From Gautieria morchelliformis (Eukaryota; Basidiomycota; Agaricomycetes; Gomphales; Gomphaceae): a DNA stretch of 64,000 nucleotides. Below the pieces are notes generated by a model. It ran no database searches and was not told the DNA's origin. It saw only the letters and a program-made list of their open reading frames with translations. Made by a program: the position numbers and the translations under genes. Shown one piece after another: positions 44,406 to 54,049 of the stretch (positions within the stretch are counted from its first letter, which is position 1; each line of letters starts with the position of its first letter). The stretch is from contig WHVA01000285.1 of the NCBI GenBank assembly GCA_015179125.1, forward strand, positions 1 to 64,000, read 5' to 3'.

Positions 44406-46740
44406 ACAGCTAGATCTGCAGGGCATACCAGACCAGATGGATGGCTCACAAGAGCCATATGATGGCATCATATGGATGATCCACATGGCCGTAGGAGACA
44501 CTGCTGACACGGACCCGGAAAAGTCCATGCTAGCTAAAGCCAGCATAAAGCTGGCCCAGGCCCACCCCAAGCCATACATGGGGGAATTGGACCTCAAAGA
44601 ATTCGAGGTCTTCGTAGCGGCCATCTTGAGATGGCTCAAGATGAATTGCCTGCTAGGTACAACCGGCATAGACATGCAGGTTGGATACGTAGGCACTCAC
44701 CTCACAGGCGAGGCCCAGGAATGGTTCCTTCAAAAGGTGGAAGTTTCAATTGCCAGGTCCATAACTGGACCTTGGAAACAGTGATGCAGGGCGGAGGACA
44801 AACTGCTGGGGCGAAGGTTCACCCTCATCACAGACCACAAAGGACTCGAGTACTTCGAGACGCAGAAGAGCCTATCTGACCGCCAGGTCAGATGGTGGGA
44901 GTTTCTCTCCCGGTTCAATTTCAACACCGTTCACGTTGACGGTGTAGAGAACAAGGTAGCGGACTGCCTGTCGCGCTACTACGAGAACGACACGAGTGAT
45001 GACAATCACCCGGACCACGTCTTCATGAACGCAGATGCGCATTTAGACCCGGACGGTGAGTTATTGCCCACCGATCGGTATATCGAGCTGCGAACAGCGG
45101 CGACAAGACGCTCTAAACACCTCGCTGAGAAGACAGAGGCGAGAGTAACGGAATCCGCCGCGTTAAACGAGGGCTCACCAGAGCCCGCGAACGTCGCCGC
45201 GACATGCGACGACGACGTCGTCGTCAGAGTTATCGCTGCGGGAAATGATGGTGCACCCCTGCGCCGGGTCGTCGAGCAAGGCGTAGACCTGTCTAAGGTC
45301 CTACGAGATGCGTACAACAGGGACACCATGTTCACAAAGATCATGGTGCACCCGGACGCGCACCCGAGATTCGGGATCCGGGACGGGCTGATCTGGACTA
45401 AGAATCAGCTCAAAAGAGACGTCATTGCCGTCCCCTGCTCTGTTCTTCAAGGGGGAAGGAAGCTGATCGATATTATCATCGATCGGGCACATCAGATAGT
45501 TGGCCACTATGGCCATCTGAAGACTTCGAACATAGTTCGAAGAGCATATTGGTGGCCAGGCATGAGCCCAGACATAGAAGCGTTCTGCACATCGTGCACG
45601 AGGTGTCAGATGACGAAAACCGGACCACAACGGCCCAAAGGCCTACTACACAGCCTACCCATTCCAGATAGGCCGTGGCAGTTGATTGGCATCGACTTCA
45701 TGGGGCCCCTGCCCAAATCCAACAACTGTGACTACCTGATGGTAGTCATCGACCGACTAACGTCGCTCGTACACCTCGTACCAACCACGACGAGCGTGTC
45801 AGCCAAGGGAGTAGCATGGCTGTTTCTGAAGGAGGTCGTTCGACTCCACGGAGTTCCCGACCCCCTCGTCTTGGACAGAGACTCAAAGTTCACGTCGATC
45901 TTCTGGCGTGAACTACAGCGACTCATGGGGACTAAGCTCCTCATGTCAACTGCCTTCCATCCCCAAACGGATGGAGCCACCGAGCGGGCAAACCGCTCGA
46001 TCGGCCAGATATTGCGCGCGGTTGTCAGAGACGATCAGAAGGATTGGGCATTGAAATGCCCAATGGTTGAGGTCACCCTCAACAGCAACGTCAGCACGAC
46101 CACAGGGTTCGCACCTTTCGAGCTGAACCACGGCTATATGCCGCGGATAGACCTCCCCATAGCCATGGACACCCCGTTCAAGGGGGTAGCCCGGTTTGCA
46201 CATCAGGCAAAATGGAACCTGATGGCGGCACACGATGCAATCATAGAGCATCGAGTGACGCAAATGTTTCATGCAAATAAGAAACGTATGGCGAGCGACA
46301 GGTACGTGGCCAACGACTGTGTCTACCTTTCGACACAAAACCTAACTCTCCCAAAAGGAAGAGCCAGAAAACTAGTCCCGCGGTACATCGGACCATACCA
46401 CGTCGTCGAGGCTCACAACGACGCCTTGACAGTGACCCTTGATCTTCCCGACGAGCTGAAAAGCCGTCGCATTTCACCGGTCTTCCATTCAAGCCTCATA
46501 CGGCGATATGAGGCCAACAATGACGAATTGTTCCCCCATCGTGAGGCCAAGTCATTTTATGACTTCGGAGCGAATGACGACGAGGAGTGGCTCGTCGATG
46601 AGATTATCGCACATTGATGGATAAACTCGACGGACCTGGAGTTCCAGGTCTGTTGGACCTTAGGCAACATGACATGGGAACCCATGTCATCCTGCAAGGA
46701 CCTTGAAGACCTAGATAGCTATCTAGAGCTTGGGGGGGTG
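44406..46740 (+). pseudogene. Gypsy D, gag fused to RNase H-integrase by deletion
   Basis: A gag fragment (LDLKEFEVFVAAILRWLKMN, then THLTGEAQEWF, 44590-44730) runs at about 44780 straight into RNase H (RRFTLITDHKGLEYFETQ). Protease and RT are missing. A 530-codon open frame (45025-46617) then holds the integrase: HHCC (HQIVGHYGHLKTSNIVRRAY, CTSCTRCQMTK), core aspartates in GIDFMGPLPKS and LVLDRDSKFTS, and glutamate in HPQTDGATERANRS. The chromodomain begins EEWLVDEIIAH, hits TGA at 46615-46617 and continues in the same frame (WINSTDLEF, TWEPMSSCKDLEDL) to about 46740. A CGA to TGA change is the simplest explanation. No LTRs were recognised. Confidence 0.85.
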
Positions 46741-47339
46741 AGCAAGCCATGTGACCTCCCCAGATGCCGCTAGACGCGTCTGTCACATGCAGACCACGTG
46801 ATGCGCCAGCCACGGCGCGGTTAAATTTTCACCTCGGATCTTTCCGAGGGCGCATCGCTTCTTGGAAGCTAACCACCATCATCCTCACGAAGATGATGCC
46901 GCCCAAAGATGGGATGGACGTTGATCCGTCAACATCCACAACGCGAGCAACGGCCCCAAGACAGGGGGCCGCGGATATTCTCCATGCTCCAGTATACCAG
47001 GAGCACTGGATGATCGTGGGATGGGAGGACGCCCTCGCCATCGTCTACCCAGACGATTGCGCAACGTGCGCGGACTATGCCGCGCACCTAAGGGCCGCGA
47101 CAGGCACCCGCAAGGTCAAATTGTGGGACAAAGACACCGGCGATGCCGTCGATGCAGCCTGGGGATGGCTCCCAGGGGGCATCATGCATGACGCGCGAGA
47201 AGAGCCCTCCAGGACATCCATGACCTTAAAAAAGAGGTCAAGGAGTTGGAACGCGTGGTCGAAGACCGCGATGACGCGCTCGCAACCAAGCGTGCCAAGA
47301 TCAAGGAACTGGAGCAACAGCTGAGCGCAGCCCAGCTCC

Positions 47340-47820
47340 TGTAAGGGCAACCCTGGCTAGTTGTGGAGATCACACTACCACACAACTGACAAGGGGAAAT
47401 CCAAAGTCTGTATAAATGAACAGAGCATACAAGAGAGGGGATTCTCACCTGACAAGGGGAAATCCAAAGAGAAAAGTCTAAGGACCCCCAATGTCAGCGA
47501 GCCCGTATTATACTACGCTGCGCAGCCAGGGACAACACTTGGCACCCGCCATCAACCCTGCACTCCCTGACCCTTGATCGACCCTTGATGTCACCTATTA
47601 CGCGAGTCGCTTGATTTCCGACACTGTTCCGAGGGTGGAACTCGGAAATTGGAGTGGAACTCGGAAATTGGAGTGGAACTGGGAAGGCGAACAGAACTGG
47701 TGGAAGTTCTCCCAGAAGCGGAATCATTTCCGAGAGCGGAGGCGGAGATGGAATCGGAATCGGAAGCGGAGTCGGAAATGGAGTCGGAACTGGAAATGGA
47801 AAACAGGGTGTCCCCTGACA
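47340..47820 (-). repeat. Gypsy A 3' LTR
   Basis: 481 bp, plus strand TGTAAGGGCAACC...GTGTCCCCTGACA. Rich in CGGAA/TTCCG motifs. Confidence 0.95.
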
Positions 47821-47915
47821 TCACCCCCTCTCTAGCGTGCTGCGTCCTCGAAGCACGGGACACGAGGGATTGAAATGCCAACGAGCGGATCCGGCGAGGG
47901 GCACCGGGATGTGTC

Positions 47916-50900
47916 CTATAGAACTCCCGAGCTTGTCCGGGGCGGAAACATCTTGCTCCGGGACCCACGAATTCTCTTCGTACCATACCCTTCCCATTTC
48001 ACGAGGAATTGGAGTCGTCCTCGCACAAACCGGCTGTCCAGGATCCGTTCCACCACATAGTGCTCCTCCCCATCTACAATCTCTGGCAGAGGTGGCGGAT
48101 GAGCCTTCCGACCTGGAATTGGGTCCTCAAGCATAGGGAGTAACTTCACCACGTTGAAGACGGGGTGGAGGCGGGACATGGACATCGGAAGTCGCAGGCG
48201 GTATGCATTCCGTCCAACCCTCCGCGTCACTGTGAAGGGCCCAAGGTAGCGGTGGGCAAGCTTCTGTGAAGGGCGTGTGGTGCGGATGTCACTTGCATCT
48301 AGATACACCTTGTCTCCAACTTGGTACTCTGGGGCAGGAACCCGGCGTCGGTTGTAGTACCTCGCCATGTCATCCTTGGCCTTTGCAAGGGCCGACTTGG
48401 CTTCTGAAAGGGTGGAGTCCATGCGGTCTCGGAACTCATTGACCGTCTCGAGTCGGGACTCAGCCTGGCGTGGTTCGAAGCCCATCCGCGGGTGTCGTCC
48501 GGAGTCGAGCATGAAGGGAGTCTGTTGTGTGGCGGAATGGACATGGTTGTTGTATTGGAATTCCGCCAGCGGAAGTAATTCATCCCAGTCGTCCTGCCTC
48601 TCATTGACAAAGAGGCGGAGATATTGCTCCAACTCCTGATTGACCCGTTCCGTCTGTCCGTCACCCTGCGGATGGTACGCCGTGGTGGTAGCTAGCTTTA
48701 TGCCGAGCAGGCGGTAGAGCTCCCGAGTCAGTTCCGCGACAAACTGCGGACCTCGGTCGGAAACCACTTGCTTCGGGAGCCCATGCAACTTCCAGACATG
48801 GGCAAGGAACAGGCGGGCCGCTCCGAGGGCTGTGATCGTCGTGTGCGTCGGAATGAAGTGGGACACCTTGCTTACCGAATCCACGACGTTCATGATCGCG
48901 TCGTAGCCATGAGACTCTGGGAGTTCAACAATGAAGTCGACGCTGATGGTGTCCCAGCGGGATTCGGGAATCGGGAGCGGAACAAGTTCTCCGACGGGTG
49001 GATGTCGTTGCGCTTTGGTTCGGAGACAAAGGTCACATGTCTTCACGTACTGTCCAATGTAGCGGGACATCTGAGGCCACCAGTAATTCCGAGCCACTAA
49101 CTCCAGCGTCTTCCACCTGCCAGCATGCCCAGCGACCCGTGTGTCATGGTGCTGGGACACGATGCGGCGGCGGAGGTCCGCCACATCTGGAACGTAGACC
49201 TTGCCTCTGAAGTGGAGCAGCCCATCCCGTTCCGACCATTCCGCTGCCCGTACAGACCGTGAGTGCCCTTTCCGAAGTTCCTCCACTGCCTTCACCACCG
49301 ACTCCTCCTTCTCTCCATTCCGATACTGTCTCCGGATGTCCCGGAGCATTTCCGCTTCCGCTCCAACTGCAGTCACTCCTTCTAGGGCGCGGATTGCAAA
49401 GAGACTTGGGCGGAGCAGTGTCATATCCGCATTGTCTCCGCTTCCGCTTCCATGATCCGCACGGCGGGATAGGGCATCGGGCTTGCCCATGGTGCGGCCG
49501 GGGCGGTGGTGGAGCATGAAGTCAAACCGGGACAGGTGTAGGGACCACCGTGCTTGTCGTCGGTTCAACTTCTTAGACGTGCGGAAATACTCAAGGTTCT
49601 TGTGGTCTGTCCAGATCTCAAATGGGCATAGAGCACCCTCGAGGAAGTGTCGCCACTCCTCCAGCGCTCGGATGATTGCCAGCATCTCCTTGTCATGGAT
49701 CTCGTAGTTCCGCTCGACCGGACTGAGACTCTTAGAGAAGAAGGAAATCGGATGCCACCCCCCACCTTCTTCCGATGACTGTTGCGACAAGACCGCTCCG
49801 GTAGCTGCGTCGGAAGAATCCGCCTCCACTCGGTAAGGGCAAGAGTCGTCGGGAAAGATCAGGACCGGGGCGGAAGTGATCAGCTCTTTGAGTTTGTCAA
49901 AGGAGGCCCGTTCCGGCTCTCCCCACCGCCATCCAACCTCCTTCTTGGTGAGGTCGAAGAGGGCACGGGCGTGGCAGGAGAAGTCCTTGATGAACCGCCG
50001 GTAGAAATTGACAAACCCAATGAAGGACTGGACTTCCTTCTTGTTCCGCGGCACCGGCCAATCCGACACACCGGAAACCTTGACGGGGTCCATTTCCACC
50101 TTTCCTTCCGACACGATCACCCCAAGATACTCTATCCGCGTCCGCTCAAATTCGCACTTTTCCGGCTTGAGACACAGGTTGTACTCCCGGAGTCGTTCCA
50201 GCACTCTCCGCACGACTTCCCGATGTTCGGACATTGTTTTTGTGAAGATGAGGATGTCATCGAGGTAGACGCAGACAACCCCTTCTGCTATCATGTCACG
50301 GAAAATGTCATTCATCATTGTCTGGAACGTGGCAGGACTGTTGGTGAGGCCAAAGAACATGACCTGTGGCTCAAAGAGTCCTCGGTTGGTGCGGAATGCG
50401 GCCTTCCACTCATCTCCCTCCCGGATCCGGACATTATTGAAGCCCCAGCGGACATCCAGCTTGGTGAAGTACTTCGCCCCGCGGAGTTGTGTGATCAATT
50501 CGGAAATGAGCGGAATGGGGTACCGGTTCTTGATCGTGATCGCATTCAAGGCCCGGTAATCCTGCACAAGTCTGAGCAAGCCGTCCTTCTTCTTGATGAA
50601 GAATACCGGAGATGCCATGGGTGACTTGGAGGGGCGGATCCTCCCTGTACGGAGATTTTCCACAAGGAATGCATCGAGCTCTACCTGCTCCTTGGGTGAC
50701 AGCGGGTAGACCTTGCAGTTGGTGGGCTTCGACCCAGGCTCCAACTCGATGGCATGGTCCCACAGTTTCCGCGGAGGCAGGGCATCAAACGACTCCTTGG
50801 AGAAGACGTCCTCAAACTCCCGCAGGTACTCCGGAATTTCCGCCTCCACTCTATCATACCTCTTAGAGGCTTCAGCAAGGCGTTGCGAAATATTTCCGGT

Positions 50901-51655
50901 GGCGCGGATGTGTTCCGCCTCCGGCGGAAGGTTTACGTACAGCAAGCGCTCCCCTTCCGTCAGAGCGTCTTCCAGGCCGAGTCGGATGACGTCGGAATCG
51001 GAATTGGAAGGGGGATCCGGGTCAAATTCCGCTTCCGAGTCTTCTTCTGCAAGCAGTGGATGGGGGCCGGAACGACATGTCTGTATGAGCCGTTCGGTCT
51101 TCCGCTGCTCCTGGTGCTCCTTCCGCACTTCCGACCGGCACATGTGACACTTGGCTGGACATCGACTCATCAGTACCTTCCGAGTCTGCCAATTGATCTC
51201 CGGGTTGTGCTCTTGAAGCCAGGTAAACCCAAGGATGATGTCTTGCTTCCCCAGGCTGGTGACAGCGAAGGAAGTGCGTTCCGAGTGTCCATCGTAGCGG
51301 AGAATTGTGTCCACTATCTCCGTGATGGACCCTGCCTCATTGGGGCTTCCATCCACATTGAACACCGGGATTGCACGTTGCAACTTCCGCGTCGTCAGTC
51401 GGTTCCGTTCCACATAGTCCCGGTCCATAAACTGACCAGTGGCCCCGCAATCGACAAGGGCGGGTCCGGATTTGACTTCCGCCGTATCTGTCGTCTGGAT
51501 CTCTACCTTAATGACTAGTGACTTGGGGCCAGGGGTGGCAGCAACGACATAGCGCTTCGGAAGGCGTCTCTCCCAAGGGCGGATGCGGGATAGACGGGGT
51601 GTCGGATTTGGCTTTTGTGTGACTTTATCCGGTGGGTCTGTATGAAGTGAGGGGA
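47916..51655 (-). CDS. Gypsy A pol polyprotein, open except for the chromodomain
   Basis: The frame is open from about 51655 with no ATG before 51428, so pol needs gag-linked expression (gag stops at 51725 in another frame). Order: [11 protein letters not shown], protease [15 protein letters not shown] (about 51450; DCG replaces the usual DSG/DTG), [11 protein letters not shown] (about 50255), RNase [19 protein letters not shown] (49830) and [15 protein letters not shown]. Integrase follows with [51 protein letters not shown] and the glutamate in ADGQ-like [15 protein letters not shown]. The chromodomain starts [20 protein letters not shown] and loses frame after KWEGYG at 47981-47984, where one T seems missing. 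The shifted frame continues [18 protein letters not shown]. About 1,240 codons. Confidence 0.93.
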
Positions 51656-51724
51656 GTCAGGGCTTTTCATTCTCTACTTCAAGACAGGCAAACCGGTTAT
51701 GTACAGGCAGCAGGGGCACACATC

Positions 51725-52900
51725 TCACCCGCTGCGCGTCACAAAATCCGACGCATCTTCCACTTCCGATGCGCCATGTTCCGCATTTTCGGAAACTCCT
51801 TCCGCAGTAGGCACTCTGCTTATGTCCGCAAGTGCGAGGAACTCTGGAAGGAGCTCGAGTTTCTCCTCTGTGGTCATAAGCCGGATGTCAAATGCTTGGG
51901 GGCACTCGCGGGCATAGTGGCCTGGTTGTTGACATCGGAAGCAGGTGATAGTTCCGCGGCCTTTTCCGCGCATGCGGTCAACATCCATCGGGGCAGGGCC
52001 ACTCTTCGAGGGAGGAGGGCTATGGTTCCTAATAGGAGCGGGCGGAGAAAGCGTCGGAAATACTTTCCGCATGGGAATGAATGCGCTTCCGGATTTTGGC
52101 ACAGGTGGAGTAGGACGAGTGGAACTGCGCGTCATATTCCGGCTCGTCTCCACGAAGGCCTCAGTTGCTTCCCTGTTCCGGGACACCCTCTGTGCAGCTT
52201 GGTACCACCCTTCCGGGTCATCAAAGTCCGGAGCTCCATCCCCAAGCAGCGCAACTTGGTTCTGGAGTGTCGGATCGAGTCCTCGTCGGAATTTGATGAC
52301 GATCGTCTTGTCGTCATCATACTCCGCAAGGTCGATGAGCTCCTGGAAGCGATCGATATAGTCATCGACCGGATCCTTGGCCTGGTACCAGCTGGTCCCC
52401 TCGAGCTTCGTAAGGACTGTGAGCTGCTCATTTTTTGGGCAGAACTGGTCGGAAAATGTTTTCTCGAAGGCGTCCCAGTCTCGGAAGTAGTTCCCCTTGC
52501 CCTTTGCTTCATGTCGGATCACCTTGTTTGCAAAACGGGATGCGCGGTCCGACTTGAAAAAGGACAATGCCCAGTGAATCCGAGCCTGGTCGTTCGGAAA
52601 GAGGTCTCCGACAATTGCGAAGTAGATGCTGCATGTGTTGAAGAATGCGCGTCCCTTCTCCCGATCTCCGTCAAAGTCCGCCGGAGTTGCGGGTTTGACC
52701 TTTGCTAACTTCGCGGACTTTCTCTCCTCCGCTAGTTCCGCTTTTCCGAAATCCGGATCATCCAACATTTCATTTCCACCACCTTGTGGAATATCTAACT
52801 TAGCCAAAATCGCTTGTAAGGCTGTTTCAATCGCGTCGGTCTTCATCCGGTTCCGCGTCAATTCCTCCTCCATATTCCGAAGACGATCGTCCGGATCCAT
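51725..52900 (-). CDS. Gypsy A gag
   Basis: ATG at 52900 (MDPDDRLRNMEEEL); the frame is also open upstream to the LTR, so an earlier start is possible. Features: coiled-coil N-terminus, gag capsid with KVKPATPADFDGDREKGRAF and FEKTFSDQFCPKNEQ, linker, CCHC knuckle CFRCQQPGHYARECPQ near 51900, acidic C-terminus ending SDFVTRSG. 391 residues, intact. The cysteine spacing CX2CX4HX4C is as expected. It forms the particle that packages the element mRNA. Confidence 0.93.
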   Translation of the reverse strand: MDPDDRLRNMEEELTRNRMKTDAIETALQAILAKLDIPQGGGNEMLDDPDFGKAELAEERKSAKLAKVKPATPADFDGDREKGRAFFNTCSIYFAIVGDLFPNDQARIHWALSFFKSDRASRFANKVIRHEAKGKGNYFRDWDAFEKTFSDQFCPKNEQLTVLTKLEGTSWYQAKDPVDDYIDRFQELIDLAEYDDDKTIVIKFRRGLDPTLQNQVALLGDGAPDFDDPEGWYQAAQRVSRNREATEAFVETSRNMTRSSTRPTPPVPKSGSAFIPMRKVFPTLSPPAPIRNHSPPPSKSGPAPMDVDRMRGKGRGTITCFRCQQPGHYARECPQAFDIRLMTTEEKLELLPEFLALADISRVPTAEGVSENAEHGASEVEDASDFVTRSG

Positions 52901-53075
52901 GTCAGAAGGAGAAATGTGGGACGGGATTTCCGGGGTTGGGAGCTCGACGTAAGAAGAAGGGCTGTCGTACGCTGTGTGTGCGGAAGAGGTTGCGATCTCC
53001 GAGTCGCTGTCTCCGATTCCGAACGCACCTATGGCGGCTGCGACACGCAGTACGACCGCCGGTCCTCTATGGGAG

Positions 53076-53085
53076 AGACTTTTCT
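53076..53085 (-). promoter_or_regulatory. Self-priming primer binding site of Gypsy A
   Basis: On the minus strand AGAAAAGTCT follows the 5' LTR after 2 nt (GC). It is the reverse complement of AGACTTTTCT in the LTR (53227-53218, minus). In the plus-oriented copy at 61180-61669 that segment is at 61530-61539, 33 nt after the first T of TATAATA (61497). Confidence 0.8.
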
Positions 53086-53087
53086 GC

Positions 53088-53569
53088 TGTAAGGGCAACC
53101 CTGGCTAGTTGTGGAGATCACACTACCACACAACTGACAAGGGGAAATCCAAAGTCTGTATAAATGAACAGAGCATACAAGAGAGGGGATTCTCACCTGA
53201 CAAGGGGAAATCCAAAGAGAAAAGTCTAAGGACCCCCAATGTCAGCGAGCCCGTATTATACTACGCTGCGCAGCCAGGGACAACACTTGGCACCCGCCAT
53301 CAACCCTGCACCTCCCTGACCCTTGATCGACCCTTGATGTCACCTATTACGCGAGTCGCTTGATTTCCGACACTGTTCCGAGGGTGGAACTCGGAAATTG
53401 GAGTGGAACTCGGAAATTGGAGTGGAACTGGGAAGGCGAACAGAACTGGTGGAAGTTCTCCCAGAAGCGGAATCATTTCCGAGAGCGGAGGCGGAGATGG
53501 AATCGGAATCGGAAGCGGAGTCGGAAATGGAGTCGGAACTGGAAATGGAAAACAGGGTGTCCCCTGACA
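53088..53569 (-). repeat. Gypsy A 5' LTR
   Basis: 482 bp. Same sequence as the 3' LTR apart from one extra C in the CACCTCCC stretch. The promoter segment reads on the minus strand. Confidence 0.95.
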
Positions 53570-53800
53570 GCTCCAGGTTACCCTGGCCCACGTTGCCTCA
53601 AAAAGGCCGCGACATGACCCGGCCACGGACCCAGTGGCCGGGCCATCATCACTTCGCGTGACGGTGCCTCTGCCAGCGTGCGCAACATCGGGACTAGCGT
53701 CCCGATTGTCAGCGCCGACCCCGACAACAACAACGACGGAAGGGCATAGCGCGCCTTCCGACTCTGTGTACGGCGTCCCAGATGGATGGGAGTCAGACTC

Positions 53801-54037
53801 TATTGTAGCAGAGGTCTAGTACGGGAACCCTGGCTAGACGACTTCAGCAGGAGCTGAGAGGTCGTCGTACAAGTGTAGGCTACTTATACTACAGAGCCCG
53901 TTGTGTTATGACGATAAGAAACGGAATGAAGGGATGAGAGACATGGAGGGAGTAAGCAACATATGATGGTTGACACATGGAAACAAGACGACACGTAGTG
54001 GATTGGGCATCGGTCAAGTATCACCGGATTCACAACA
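53801..54037 (-). repeat. Copia 3' LTR, 237 bp
   Basis: Plus strand TATTGTAGCAGAGG...TTCACAACA. A purine-rich tract (minus AAGTACGGGGAG) precedes it at 54038-54049, suitable for plus-strand priming. Confidence 0.9.
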
Positions 54038-54049
54038 CTCCCCGTACTT

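Larger units (their letters stand above)
47340..53569 (-). mobile_element. Ty3/Gypsy chromovirus A, complete and very young
   Basis: LTRs 47340-47820 and 53088-53569 differ by a single C insertion as far as I compared. An exact GCTCC duplication flanks the element (47335-47339 and 53570-53574). Internal genes on the minus strand: gag, then pol with protease, RT, RNase H, integrase and chromodomain. It inserted in the accessory ORF of Gypsy D. Confidence 0.97.

Noticed and set aside
49782..50624. 280-codon plus-strand frame
   Set aside because: Antisense of Gypsy A pol RT region.
51656..51727. Programmed gag-pol frameshift site in element A
   Set aside because: Pol frame is closed by a TGA about 70 nt downstream of the gag stop, so the frames do not overlap and a simple frameshift cannot work.
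51632..52708. 358-codon plus-strand frame
   Set aside because: Antisense of Gypsy A gag.
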